From Tetracentron sinense (taxonomy: Eukaryota; Streptophyta; Magnoliopsida; Trochodendrales; Trochodendraceae): a stretch of 64,000 nucleotides of DNA. The stretch spans positions 43,962,875 to 44,026,874 of the forward strand of contig CM026561.1 in assembly GCA_015143295.1 (NCBI GenBank), read 5' to 3'. The notes under the pieces were generated by a model. It did no database searches. It was not told the origin of the DNA and saw only the letters and a program-made list of their open reading frames with translations. Below are positions 1 through 11,675 of this stretch, one piece after another. The position numbers were made by a program, and so were the translations under genes. How positions within the stretch are numbered: the stretch's first letter is position 1; each line of letters starts with the position of its first letter.

Positions 1-1855
1 CAGTGCAAGCAATTGGTCCACTAACTCTTCCGCTAGGAGGCACATAAAACACCTATTGGTCAACCTCCACCCTCTATGCTGTAAATGGTCACAGGTGAGA
101 ATTTTATTCAAAGCTACATTCCATAGGAAAAAAGAAACCTTCGAGGGAATACTTGGATTCCATACTGCCCGATGAGGGAAAGTACCCATGGAGACCGGAT
201 TCAAAGACTGTACAAGTGATCTTACTGAGAAATGACCATGGTTACTGTCAGACCAGACACTACAATCGCTAATATCTGCACTTGGGGCGTATGAACTAAT
301 ACGAGCCAGCAAACGCGACGCTTCATGTACTTCCCAATCATTTAAATCACGTCTCAACTCCAGGCACCATACCACCCTCTCTCCCCTTCTCTCCAAGTAA
401 TCCCCTACAACCGCCTCTTTGTTGGTAGCTAGCAAGAATATATGGCCAAAATCATCCTGAAGCCTTGAATCACCGCACCAAACATCTTTCCAAAAACGCA
501 CCTGGGACGCTAATCCACTATAAATCGGAACTTAGGCACCAGCAAACTGGTTGTCGCCATGATCCCCTTTCAAAGTCCCAATCCATGGGAGATCTTTACC
601 TGATTTGGGACCCAGCACGAAGACTCCCCATACTTGGCTACTATCACGGTTCACCACAAACTAGTCATTTCCGCTCCAAATCTCCAAATTTATTTTCCGA
701 GCAGGGCCTTATTAACTAGATTCAAAGACTTAAGATTTAACCCCCCCCCCCCCTCTCTTTCTTAGAGCGACAAATTTGGTTCCATGCCACCAAATGATAT
801 TTGAAAGAATCATCCTTCTTATTCCACAGGAACTCCCTCTGCATTCTCTCCAGTAAAACGGCAACAGACTTAGTCATGGTTAGAGCAGACATATAGAAAG
901 ACTGGAGACAACTGAGAGTGTGCTTTGGATAAGTGTAAGTTTGCCTCCTTTTGATAGATAATGAGTCTTCCAACCTGTTAATCTATCTACACACCTTTCT
1001 AGAACTGGGGCCCACACCGCTTTAACTTTGAAACCTCCCCCTAATGGCATCCCCAAGTACCTGGATGGAAGTATTCCCACTTTACACCCAAAGCAAGCTA
1101 CCAACTGGTCCATATTGAGTACCTCTCCTATCCTTACAATCTTTGAATTTGCTAAATTTACCCGCAGTCCGGACACAACTTCGAAACAATGAAGGAGACA
1201 TCTAAGATACATTAGATTTCTCGACGACGCATTACAGAAAATCAAGGTATCATCCCCAAATTGAAGATGACACAGCCGAGCTGAACCAAGTGAGATGCCC
1301 TCAAAAACTGCCCCCTCTGCTCTAGATAGTATTCTGCTCAAAGCTTCTGAGACCTGCACAAATAGGAATGGTGATAGCGGATCGCCCTACCGCAACCCCC
1401 TCAAACTGGGAAAATAACTTGACGAGCTTCCATTCAGAATAATGGAGAAAGAGACAGAAGAGATGCACATCTTCACCCACTTCCTCCATTTCATCCCAAA
1501 ACCGATTCTGCCAAGAAAATAGTCCAAGAAAACTCAATTAACATGATCATATGCTTTCTCCATATCTACTTTGCAAAGAATATCAGGGGATCTAGACCTA
1601 ATGCGAGTATCAATACATTCGTTGGCTATCAGAATCTCATCTAGTATATGTTTTCCCCTCACAGATGCCCCTTGTTGGGGGGAGATGAAGGATGCCATCA
1701 ATTTCTGGAGGCGGCCCGCCAAAACACAGAAAGGATCTTGTACACGCTACTCACAAGACTGATCGATCGAAAGTCCGAGAAATCCACCGCACCCACGTTT
1801 TTACGAATCAATACCACAAAGTACTATTGATCACTCTGTCAAAGCGACCTGAAGT
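1..1855 (-). pseudogene. LINE reverse transcriptase, middle and C-terminal part
   Basis: Reading leftwards from about 1850, the minus strand gives pieces of an RT in shifting frames: VVLIRKNVGAVDFSDFRSIS, then GKHILDEILIANE and VDMEKAYDHVN (palm), then HLQFGDDTLIFC around 1240. The last is the catalytic block, usually FADD in plant LINEs and here FGDD. It is followed by ILPSRYLGMPLGGG and GWKTHYLSKGGKLTLIQS near 1000-1100. Near the window start, NRCFMCLLAEELVDQLL resembles the zf-RVT region that precedes the 3' UTR. There are at least four frameshifts. A 12-base C run near 742-753 sits in a Gly-rich stretch and may be one of them. Confidence 0.85.
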
Positions 1856-1977
1856 ATGAAAATAAAAACCATAGTTATTTAACCAAGTGATAGAAGCTCA
1901 CTTGGATTCATAAATCAAAAATATGAAAATACATAGACCCTTGTATTCACAAATCAAATTACATACATAATAGAAGC

Positions 1978-2214
1978 TCAATACCATATTGAGCTTCGTG
2001 TCAGCTCATACTCTATCATTGTGGGATCAGGAATTGAGTAGAGTGATACATTATAAGTGGTCCGGACATGATGACACCACTGTGTCCAAGTCATCATCGT
2101 ACGGTACATGCCTAGGTACATTTGTACATATGTTTGCTGCTGAGTGATCTGTCCATAACTGTCAGTCGAAGACTGGGACTGAGCATCATAACCAGTGACT
2201 CCTGATAAATAGGG
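1978..2214 (-). pseudogene. Unrecognised open frame inside the insertion
   Basis: The frame is open for 78 codons from the TAG at 2217-2215 to the TGA at 1980-1978. It is rich in Gln, Ser and Tyr at its start (SQSSTDSYGQITQQQTYVQM) and ends PTMIEYELTRSSIWY. The biased composition and the natural-looking end suggest the C-terminal tail of a transposon-encoded protein. Tails of this kind occur in some plant hAT transposase-like proteins, but that is a weak impression and not a match. No start codon or promoter is visible. Confidence 0.3.
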
Positions 2215-2247
2215 CTAGGCTAGGGCATCATAACTAGGGTGATAACC

Positions 2248-2318
2248 TTATTTACATATTAATATTTAAAGTAAATGAAAGTAAAATCATTTACTTAAAT
2301 AATCTATTATGTAAATAA
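2248..2318. repeat. AT-rich inverted repeat (hairpin)
   Basis: The left arm starts TTATTTACATA. The reverse complement of the right end starts TTATTTACATAATAG. The arms pair with small gaps over about 33 bp around a short loop. It marks the right part of the insertion in the LINE and may be one of its termini. Confidence 0.6.
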
Positions 2319-2344
2319 GTTGTGTGTATCAGGTATGTATTGTG

Positions 2345-3150
2345 GATCCTAGTGTAGAGTTCCCCCATTACCTCCATAAAGTCTTTTCCCACAATCTCCC
2401 AGTAGAACTCAATAGTGAATCCATCCGGGTCGGGAGCTTTACCCCCAGCCATTCCTCGGATGACACCTAGTACCTAGTCCTCCTCAAACGGCCCCTCCAA
2501 AGATGTACTCTGATCTTGGGACAAGTTCACGAAGGATGGACCATCCAACCTCGGCAACCAACTTTCCCCCTCTTGGTACAACTCTTTATAATAAGAGACG
2601 ATGCTATCTTCAATCTCCCTACTCTTCTCCTTCCACTCCCCGTGCACCCACAACTTGGATATAAAGTTCTTTTTCCTATTAAAATTAGTTGTACGGTGAA
2701 AGAACTTGGTGTTCCAATCGCCTTCTTTAAGCCACCTCGTACAAGCCTTTTGTTTCCAGCTGATCTCCTCTAGGTTAAGCACCGTCAAATATCCCATCTT
2801 CTTTGCCTCATACTCCCACGTTACTAGGTCTGTTAATTCCCTAGAATTTGCTGACTCCTCCAACACTGCGATCTCCTTGAGTAACCCATCTAGTCTCCCT
2901 TGAATATTGCTAAAAACCTCCTTGTTCCACACCTTTAGCCTTGCTTTCAGAGCTTTCAATTTCAAACTAAATCGCTTACTAGCAGACCCCCACCCCCCCC
3001 CTTCACCTCTCCATACTTCCGCCACTACATCTTGAAAGCCCTCATCCCGTAGCCACATGTTCTCAAAGCGAAACAGGGACGAGCTGCCTATGAAATAGCC
3101 GGATTCTAACACGATGTGTGCGTAACATTTGGAAAATGACTCTCCCACTC
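2345..3150 (-). pseudogene. LINE endonuclease-RT linker and RT fingers
   Basis: One frame of about 224 residues covers the helical linker of plant LINE ORF2 (FRFENMWLRDEGFQDVVAE, then ALKARLKVWNKEVF and WKQKACTRWLKEGDWNTKFF). It ends at about 2474. The next segment, in another frame, contains GKAPDPDGFTIEFY near 2410-2440. This is the conserved GKAPGPDGF block of plant LINE RTs with one Gly changed to Asp. A run of C near 2993-3002 interrupts a Gly-rich stretch. The order fits the endonuclease to its right and the RT palm to its left. Confidence 0.85.
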
Positions 3151-3319
3151 CGGGCTTACTAGAAATTTATCTAACCAACTTGCTCTCCCACTTAATGTCG
3201 AATGCGCCCATGTAAACTGGGCCCCTCGAGATAGATAATCTATTAGTTCATGACGACGGATAAACTCCCCAAACCACTTCATCTTTGTCGTAATAGCACT
3301 ACCCCTTTCTTCTCTAAAG

Positions 3320-3860
3320 CTAACCGAATACAGTTAAAATCACCCCCCCCCCCAAACACCATGGGCCACCCCATCTCACGCTCACATCCTCTAGTTCATT
3401 CCACATAAGCCTATTTTCTGATCCTCCTGAAGGCCCGTAGATCCCAATGAACACCCAAGTAAAGTCTTCCCTAATCAATCTACATAGAATGGAACTTGAG
3501 TATGCCCCCTGTTCAGCTTCCGAAACCTCCACCTTGGCTTTATCCCACTTAAGCAAGATACCACCTAAAGCACCAAAAGATGGATTTCCAATCCATCCCG
3601 AGGCAACCACTCCCCAAGTATCACAGATATGGAACTCTTGCACTGCTTCTAACTTTGTCTCCTGTAGGCATAAAATCGACAACCATTTAGTTCTCACAAA
3701 CTGTTTGACTGCCATTCTTTTCTCCACTTGCCCCAACCTCCTTATATTCCACGAGATGATTGAAAGCTCTAACATCATACAATTCTTCACCCCCCCTACT
3801 TGGTCTGGGACTACATGACACACCTCGAGATGTTGGTGTATCATAGTTGACACCACTATC
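3320..3860 (-). pseudogene. LINE apurinic-type endonuclease domain
   Basis: The frame contains LSIISWNIRRLGQVEKR and LSILCLQETKLE. These carry the Asn and Glu of the metal and DNA site of EEP-type endonucleases. Further on come FTWVFIGIYGPSG and WGGPWCLGG. The expected GDFN motif follows, but a run of eleven C at 3343-3353 shifts the frame. The encoded track reads GGVILTVFG, while the shifted frame keeps DFNCIR. The rest of the domain runs toward 3150. It would nick target DNA for target-primed reverse transcription; this copy is dead. Confidence 0.85.
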
Positions 3861-5980
3861 CAACCTCCTCATTTCCATAGTAGCGTACCCTTTCCGCTCT
3901 CCGGAAACCTTAGTAGTGGAATTCACCACCCCTTGGACCCTACTGTTCTCTATTATCTTAAACAACACTGTCGCCTCCACCTCATGCCCCTCAATGGATA
4001 TACCCAAGTACTTGCTCAAACCCTTCATGTGACTGACCACCCAATCCGATACCTACTCCTGCCCCAACTGTGATTCTTTGATAGGGCTCCCACTCCCAAT
4101 TCCCATGGATGTGCACGGAAATTGGTCTGGTCTCACTTACTCTGGTCTCCTAACAATCTCAGTAAGATCACCCATACCCATCAATGCACTTGACTACACT
4201 TGAGAACCAGAATCTTCATTGGGCACCAATGGCCTTAATCCTGCCAAAATTGAATCAAAGAAGAATTTTCCGCAACATGTGCATTCATAACAACCTCTCT
4301 ACTCATTATATCCCTGCACAATGGTCAGCTATGATGGGTAGAGGGGGGGAGAGGGTTTAGGTGTACCTGACAAAGGAAGAGCTAGAGGAGTGATTTGATA
4401 TCGGACTGGCAATCCCCTCACAGGGAACAGTGCTGGTGTGGGAGTAATTTCCTCCACCGCCTTAAGTGTCTCCCATTGCTTTGAACCCCGTCCCGTCGCC
4501 ACTTCCGCAAAACAGGTTGGAATCGAATCCGCAAAGTGGATAACCGTGGAGGCTATAGAATTCAGATGATGCACTAACTCTGCTACCAATTCAGCAACGA
4601 ACGAAGTATACCTCTGTTCTAAGCATTCAACCTCTAGACCCTCCTCAGTGGATTCCCCTTGCTTTCTTGGGGGGTTGCCAGCCACCTCCACCCCCCTGCC
4701 CGATTCCTGACTGCGATGAATGGACAAACTACCCTCCACAAAGCAAGGTATAGAACATGTCGCCTGCTCCTCGATCCCCAAGCTCCCACTTGCATCACAT
4801 CCTTCAGCATCACCACTATACTGACTAAGAGTCGGACTGTCACCCTCCAGTTCACTCCTCCTACTAACCTCTGACCTTATCGCCAGCACACTACTCCTCT
4901 CGTCTGCCTGACCCCGAAAGGCACTAGTTAACTGACTCCCTCTCATTCACGAGACTTTCCTGAGGTTGCGAACTTATCACTGGAGCCATGGGTTCCATAC
5001 TGGAAGGATAACCCGAAGGGCAACAACCCGTGGCCTCATTTTCCCAAAACCGACCATTAAGGGCAATATCCTTGAGAGTGGCCGACCTCCCCTCCACCCT
5101 CGGAGAGCTAAGACTGCCTTTAACCCCATCTCCCTTCTGCAACTCCGCCCCTGAGCATGACTGCAATTGAATGGAACAGTCGTCTTTGGCAAAACTACCA
5201 CTCCTGGAATTTGGGGAACCATCTCCCTTCGTACCTGTTGAGTTCTCTTCCCGGAGGGCTGCTGATTCCTGAGAGAGGGAAGCTGAAGTACCGATGTCGC
5301 CGTTGATCTCAACCAGGGTCTCTGGTGTCAAGATGATTGCTTTCTCCGACCTTCGATTGATAAGGGGCCATAAATGAAACGGATCGGATCCATCACCCTC
5401 CGATTCATGTTGAAGGGGGAGGCACCCGAGCTTAACCTGATCCAGACTATAGGTCTCAAAATTCGATGGCCTAGAGCCATGGCCCAAAGATAAGAATCCA
5501 GAACCTGAAGCTATGGGCCCAGATCATGATATTCCACAAGGCCTGTCCATTATAAGAATTTGACCACTCCCGAGTAAGGCTCGATCTACTCTTGGGCCCT
5601 CCTCCTTAGGGCCCAAAAAAGGATCTAATCGCATAAGGGTAATGGAATCCAGCTAGGGTATTGAAAGCATCCCACCCACTGGAAACAAAACCGTCGAACC
5701 CAAAACCACTACCTCAGATACCTCCTTCTCCACCCTTCGAGGACGAGTCGAAGTGTAATGACCCGAATTAAATTCCTTTTTTCCCGGTTATATGATTTAA
5801 TTTCTAGATAAATACGCATGAATTATACATAAATAATAGGAGAAATTAATGTGTTAAAATCTCGAATAAGAAAACCCATTTATCTCATTCAATTTAGCTA
5901 GTTTGGAGGAATAAATTGCATGAAATAAAATAAGAACAAAAAGTAGAAAAAGACTTTTAAAAAAATAAAAAATAAAAATT

Positions 5981-6127
5981 GGAGATCGGCGCACTGGCCG
6001 ATCGATCGCCCACCAACGACGATCAATCGCCCTCCGGTGCCGATCGATCGCCCGACGCAGGATTTACCGTGTTGACGCGATTTTTCGACCCTTTTAACTC
6101 CCTGGGGTCTCTAAACTCTATAAATAG
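5981..6127 (+). promoter_or_regulatory. LTR 1 promoter: GATCGATCG box array and TATA box
   Basis: Three imperfect copies of CCGATCGATCGCCC lie at 5998-6011, 6018-6032 and 6040-6053, with a half copy (GGAGATCGGCGC) just before. TATAAATAG is at 6119-6127, 66 bp after the last box. The next sequence, starting about 15 bp on, has GAATTAGGGTT, a usual leader context in plants. The box array is far more GC-rich than its surroundings. Confidence 0.6.
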
Positions 6128-6399
6128 CCCTCCAACTCGAGAATTAGGGTTCTTATATGCTTCTAAACCTAAAAAAGATAAAAGTGAGAGTTTTCTAAGA
6201 GATCAAAAAGGGGAAACTGAATGAGTTAAAAGATTTGAGCAGAAAAATGAGAAAAGAGGATTGGAGATCGATATAGAACCCTATTCACAAGCGATAGATC
6301 GTAGGGAAGCAATCAAATGAGGTAAATAACAAACCTAATCTTCAATATTTTGAATATTAACCTAAAAGATGGATTGAAAGAAGTAGACCTAAGTAAGAA

Positions 6400-6730
6400 C
6401 ATGAAATTAAAATAAGATGTGAAGAATCATGATTTGATTTCTATCTTATTATTTATGGATTTTCTTAAAATAGGATGTGAAGAACCATAATTATGATCTC
6501 CGTTTCACTATTTATTGATTTGTTAAAATAGGATATGAAGAACCATAATTATGATTTCCGTTTCATTATTTATTGATTGTTAAAATAAGATGTGAAGAAT
6601 CATAATTATGATTTCTGTTTCATTATTTATTGATTTGTTAAAATAGGATATGAAGAACCATATTTATGAATTCCTGTTTTATGATTTTTGAATCGTTAAA
6701 TTAAGATGTGAAGAACCCTGTTAAAAATTA
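6400..6730 (+). repeat. About five ~60-bp tandem repeats in LTR 1
   Basis: The unit contains TTAAAATAGGATGTGAAGAA, then CCATAATTATGATTTCC and GTTTCATTATTTATTGATT. Copies differ by a few substitutions, and the last is degenerate. The repeats lie downstream of the TATA box, in the transcribed part of the LTR. Confidence 0.75.
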
Positions 6731-7747
6731 TTTATGATTCAACAAAGGGATTAGGAAAATTCATTGGCGTGTGTGGATTTATGAAGAGAATTGGACGAAT
6801 TAATGGATATTGAATGGATGAATTATTGTAGGATTTAATCATATGTGAGTTTGATTTTATGTTTATAATTCATGAGAATTACCATTGATGAAAGGTGTTA
6901 TAATTAGGATATTGATTGTGATTAAACAAAAGGGGATTTGAAATTAAATTAAATCATGACTTAAGTGTATGTTGATATCAACTATGATTTTTATATTGTC
7001 GAATCATTGGAAATATGATAGTTTGTGAGCTTCTTTTATGTTCCTTATACATGATATACTTTTGGGTAAAGGAGCCTTTGAGGAAAGTCAAGTTTGCCTA
7101 GGCTTAGTTAACATAGTGGAATGGGACGTTATGGTGAGATGTCCTATGGCCCTTGACGGTTACTCTTAGGTGTAATTTAAACGAAAGGTATATCATTGAG
7201 CACTCACAAATGAAAAAGATGCATAATGATTAAGAAAGAATCTAAGACACTAAGAAAAGTATAAGTAAGACCTAAGATAAAGTAAGTAAGAAGAATAACA
7301 CACAAAAGCGATAATGTATAGATGTGTTGTACACCACCGGATACCATCAAATGGCGAAAAGTATGCCAAAGTAAGTAAGCCGTCGTACCGGGAAATGTAC
7401 CAAGTCGTCCGTGCCAGGTAATGTACGAAGGGTGGTATCTCGGTAAAGTAAAGTATAGTGACCACTTTCCTTATACGGCAAAGCAGTATTTTAAGTTATT
7501 AATAATGCATGTGAATGGTTTGTTCCTGAAACGATAAAGTATGTAGTAAGAAAAGTAAGAAAGGAAGAAAAGAAAAGAAAAAAATTGACACAATGTATTT
7601 GGTTGTTTTTCGCACTCTGATTATGTACGTAAACTAATGTATGAATTTGTAAGTTGCATGTAATTTAATATTCATTATATTGTCCACTATGATCTATTAT
7701 ATACGCAAAGTAACTCGTTACTCAGTCGATAACTTTTGTTGTCGACA

Positions 7748-7858
7748 GGTTCAGCTTCAGGTTTTGATATTTGTGTGCCCGGACTGTGGGAAGAAGAGGA
7801 ACACTTCGAGGAACCAGAAGGTGATAATCCTGAGGAAGAACGGGATCTTGATCATTAG
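7748..7858 (+). CDS. Conserved acidic mini-ORF near the LTR 1 3' end
   Basis: An AG acceptor-like site (TTGTCGACAG, 7739-7748) is followed in frame by 36 codons ending at TAG 7856-7858. The peptide has GFDICVPGLWEEEEHFEEP and a Glu/Asp-rich end. The same peptide type, with the same upstream site, occurs at 18039-18161 and 62783-62896 in two other LTRs whose DNA has diverged. Conservation of the protein over the DNA suggests selection. No start codon lies just upstream, so expression would need splicing from an exon in the leader, or the frame is a remnant. Function unknown. Confidence 0.4.
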   Translation, partial: GSASGFDICVPGLWEEEEHFEEPEGDNPEEERDLDH

Positions 7859-9720
7859 CCTTACTGTTGAATTTAATTTGTTTGTGGTCAAATTTCAAGG
7901 AGAATTTAATTGACCTTATGGATATTTATGTTTAGTTTAGTTTGATAATGATCATGATGGAGGATCAATATTTATTTTATTTCAGTTGCAGTCAATGATT
8001 ATGAATTTAGTTGATGTTTTAATTTAAGAAATTTTCAAGATCGTATTTTAGTATGCTTTAACAGGATTGTTTGTTAAGTGAGTCACGTGCCAAGATCTCA
8101 CATTCTCCTAGGTGGGGTTTTGGGGCGCGACACGAAGTTACCTCCTCTACATGCTTAACCCGTCTTAGTTGCTTCTGACACAAGTTTCTCTTTCTATTTT
8201 TGATGGAAGCCCTCCCTCTTTTTCCTCTCTTTGGTTTCATCGTTACCTTTTCAAGGTGGCCTTCATACTCTCCCTCAACAACTCTCTGACCTCTGTTGAT
8301 CTCCACATACCCAACCCCCATCTGATCCTCAACCACATTTTCGAGTACAGCTAGAGGCCTACTCTTGCCTCCCTTGTTTTCACCAACCACCGAAGCCCTA
8401 GCCCTGGCACCCTAGTTGACCCCTTCTGACTCCACCCTTTGCGCTGAGCTCGATGTTGCGAAAATCATCCTTACCCTTTGGCCACGTGGCTGCCCAGACG
8501 GATCATCTTCATCCTTCGGATCGACGTCTTCCTCTTGCCGTCGTTCAAGCTCCAGAACTTTCGGCCATCCTTTACAAGCCTCATAGATGTCGTTCTCCCA
8601 ACATGAGACCTCCAATGAATAAGATGTAGAGTGGAATTCCAACGAAATAAGTTGAGGTATCCGTCCCAACTCCCCACAGACTTTAATTTTTGCCTTGGTT
8701 AAATATTGTTTGGAAGATGTTAAATGATGAATCTCCAACAGTCCACCGCATATTTGACCAATCTAAGAAAAAATCGATTCCACCCATAAGTGAAGCAGAA
8801 GACCTTTGATTGCTAGCCAACGGGGTTTGAGAAGGCTTGTATATGCCAGGGCATTGGATGCCGACCACCACCTATGGAACCCGACGAAATACCCGCCTTT
8901 TAGAGGAAAGCATTTCGTATCACATAAACGTATTCTGTTACTTTCCGTTATCGGATAGAAATCGCACAGTTGGGCTCAAATGGGAATAGTCGAAGCTCTG
9001 TCTCGATAAGAAACAAGGATTGCAAGAGGTGTAGCACATCAGCCCATAGAATTTTGTCTCCAGGACCACCCACTGAACACACCACCGATTCTGCCCAGTC
9101 CCCGAATGCTCCTACATCTGACTCCACCACCACCTTCGGATTTGGACCACTATGATCTACATGACTTGAGATCCCTTCTTTCCACATTCCTGAGTTAAAC
9201 TCATCCTGTATATTACTTAACAAAGGCTCCACTAGGGCAAGAACATCCTGATTCAAGACTCGCTTTGAGACATCCTCCTTGATTTCTGGGGACAAAGTCT
9301 GATGTCGACTCCTCCCCTGAGAGAGATATGCAATAGTTGCCTTGAAGGCCTTCCAGTCCACTTGCCAAGGACCTTGGGGGATAATAATTCTCTTGCTTCT
9401 ACCAGATCCTTGAAAAAGAGTGAGAGAAAAAAAACTCCCCCTAGGATTAACTTGTCTTTCCCCTATCAACGAACCAAAGGATCCTCTATAAGTCCTAACC
9501 AGATAACCTTTAGATGATGCAATCACCTCATCAATCGTTTTGGAAAACCACCAGACCACATGTTGTTCCACCCCCAGCTTACTGAACATCCCTCTCCTTC
9601 CTCTTTCTATGATCTAAATAGCCCATTTGCCCCTGTCCTCTGACTCCTGAAGCTCAAAAGATTTGGATTCCACTGTAAAGATGCGCTTTCTCATCCCCAT
9701 TGGAGGAAGAGCCACGGAAC

Positions 9721-10900
9721 ACAAACAAATGGCTCCACGACAACTAACACAACTCCCCAACCGGATTAAGACAAACTAGGAACTCGTATACCGAGTGGAG
9801 GCATAAGATAACCCACGAACCAACCCTCAGAAAGAAACGACCCAACAGATCGCATACAAGGAAAAAGGAAAAATGAAACACAGACCTACGAAATTATAAC
9901 AGACCAGAAAAAGGAAGAATATGGAAGCGAATGGAAAGGAAAACTACAGAAACTCAAGCCGACCCTACTACCAGAGACCCCCAAATAAGAAGGAAAGTGA
10001 ACAACCTCCCAACGAATAGAATAACCGAACATCAACGAAGAAGAAGACATCAACAGAGCTTCCTCGGAACTTCAATGCAACGTTTGAAACTTGTTGGTAT
10101 AAAACCCTTTGAGCCTAAATGTTGCACGCGAGGAAAACACATGGCTACACCTTCCCCGTAGGTGGAAAGGATCGGTCATTCAAGAGCAAGTCTAGGCACT
10201 CAGAATTTCAAATTCAAACAAAGATTTTATCTCCGGTTGAAAGTTATCCGGCCTTTTACGTAGTTTACTATGAATAAGGCATACATAAGTTTGGTGCTTA
10301 TCCAATATCTTTATCTATATATGTAATAATTACATATTTTAATATCATAATATTGTATTTGAAAACACATATATCTTTATCTATATATGTGTTTGAAAAC
10401 ATCTCTTCGCCCCCTCACGCATTTGTAATCGCATCCGGGTGGTTGTTCTAGAGTGGGCAGGGCTACGAATGGACGGGGAGGATATTCGGGAGATATTGTA
10501 TTGATTGTTGATTGTTTGGAGGTGATGGGCTTGGAAGGCATGCTTGTATTGTTGCTTTGAGTTTATATGCTTCTAAACTCTTCTTTTTTCTTTTGTGGCC
10601 CTCTTGTACTTGATCTATTGATCTTCTCTTTTATATCATGATTTTATTACAAATAAAAATATATATATCATAATATCTTTATCTAAATATTAAATAGAAG
10701 AATTACCACGTTAAAAACATTCATTGAATGAATCAGTAACAAAGGGTGACTCAAATTATTCAATATCTAATATTCAACATTTAGCATTGCATTAGATGCA
10801 GCACACATGCACATAATCAAATACAATATTTACATAAATATTTTTTCAGGTGTGTTAGCTTCTAAATATGTAAATATGTAATGCCAGCAGCCCCTGATGC
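9721..10900. other. LINE 5' flank and unassigned sequence
   Basis: The first 400 bp are probably the 5' UTR of the LINE. The part at 10430-10680 looks like the 3' UTR of another LINE in plus orientation: it is T-rich, ends in a short A/TA-rich tail, and has stops in every frame. I see no gene. Short tandem copies of ATATCTTTATCTATATATG occur near 10305-10395. Confidence 0.3.
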
Positions 10901-11330
10901 CAGGGGCAAGGGGAGGGAGGCTTAAATTTTTGCAAAAAACCAAAAAAAATTGTACTGTTATTTAGTTCGTGAATAGGGCATAGTCACGTGGGAAGAGAGT
11001 ATCTGCCCCCTAAACTTTTGAAAACAAATAATACTATGTAATTTAATTATTTAATAGGGCACGGTCTTGGGACAAGGAGGCAGTTGCCCCCTAAAGAAGA
11101 GAAACAATACCCATATGATATGGTCCACGAACTTGGTCCTCCAAAACCAAAACTTTTCAAAAAAAAAAATTGCAGGGTAGCCCCCAAACTCCCTCACCCC
11201 CTAAACTCAGATTATTTCATACCCACCAAATCATTCTCCACAAATCTATCATCAATTACTAACATTTTCAATCGACCATCGCTTGCCCCCCCCCCCTCCG
11301 CCCCACAAAAAAATCCTAGCTCCGCCCCTG
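10901..11330. mobile_element. Non-autonomous hAT-like element, 430 bp
   Basis: The left end is CAGGGGCAAGGGGAGGGAGG. The reverse complement of the right end is CAGGGGCGGAGCTAGGAT, giving a shared CAGGGGC terminus. The flanking 8 bp are CCTGATGC (10893-10900) and ACTGCTGC (11331-11338), which match at 6 of 8 positions. This is what an aged hAT 8-bp duplication would look like. It has no transposase frame and lies in the putative first intron of DEK1. A related relic with the GGGCGGAGCTAGGAT end is at 37852-38072. Confidence 0.65.
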
Positions 11331-11675
11331 ACTGCTGCCATTTCATCGGCTTGCTACCGCCAGAAAAGTTTGATGCGATATACAAATTAAAATAATATAA
11401 ATTATAATTCACAAAATCATACATCAACCAAGTAGACAAAATTTTGGTCTCAGTTGTGAAGGTAAGATGTATGTGTTCATTAATTACACATTGGACCACC
11501 AGAATAATATAAATCTGACAAACTGTGCCTAGAAATTGTTAAAATTAGCAAATAAAAAGTGTTTGATGAATAATAAAGTCACATTACAATTCAATGAGCA
11601 TGTACATTTGCAAGATTACACCTTTAACCACTCCAATTGAACATAATAAAAATCCAAATTTAAAAAAATGCGTAC

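Larger units (their letters stand above)
1856..2335. mobile_element. ~480 bp insertion splitting the LINE RT
   Basis: On the minus strand the RT reads up to GELYTRIH at about 2345 and resumes with SGRFDRVINST near 1850. In intact plant LINEs these pieces lie only a few residues apart, so the DNA between them is an insertion. It holds a 71-bp AT-rich hairpin at its right end and an open frame of 78 codons. I found no convincing terminal repeats or target duplication, so the class is unknown and the edges are accurate to about 15 bp. Confidence 0.6.
5754..8132 (+). mobile_element. Solo LTR 1 (probable Ty3/gypsy), 2379 bp
   Basis: It starts TGTAATGACCCG, ends GGGGCGCGACA, and is flanked by a perfect 5-bp duplication, CGAAG, at 5749-5753 and 8133-8137. 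It interrupts LINE ORF1. There is no internal region, primer-binding site or protein domain, so it is a solo LTR left by recombination. It has a TATA box at 6119, an array of palindromes before it, tandem repeats at 6400-6730 and a conserved acidic frame near its end. The ends resemble those of plant chromovirus-type LTRs; that assignment is inferred. Confidence 0.85.
4000..9590 (-). pseudogene. LINE ORF1, split by a solo LTR
   Basis: The N-terminal part is 9590-8133. It has VVWWFSKTIDEVIASSKGY and SGRSKRIIIPQGPWQVDW, which resembles the segment of plant LINE ORF1 that precedes the RNA-binding region. Then, near 8400-8740, come KIKVCGELGRIPQLISLEF and an acidic linker. The low-complexity C-terminal part resumes at 5753 beyond the LTR (RPRRVEKEVSEV, then the 187-codon frame at 5487-4924) and reaches about 4000. 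The two halves join in sense once the LTR and one CGAAG copy are removed. ORF1 proteins of this class bind the element's RNA. Several stops are present. Confidence 0.7.
1..9720 (-). mobile_element. L1-type LINE, decayed, interrupted twice, 3' end off the left edge
   Basis: Order on the minus strand, right to left, is ORF1, apurinic-type endonuclease, reverse transcriptase (RT), then the C-terminal zinc-knuckle-like region. This is the layout of plant L1 elements. Removing the insertions at about 1856-2335 and 5754-8132 leaves about 6.8 kb, close to full length for the family. All reading frames are broken by frameshifts and stops, so the copy is inactive. The 5' boundary near 9720-10150 is approximate because no flanking duplication was found. 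It probably lies inside DEK1 intron 1 if the DEK1 exon at 11676-11800 belongs to a live gene. Confidence 0.85.

Noticed and set aside
5754-8132. Complete LTR retrotransposon with two LTRs
   Set aside because: No second LTR, primer-binding site, polypurine tract or pol domain inside; the flanking duplication encloses a single LTR.
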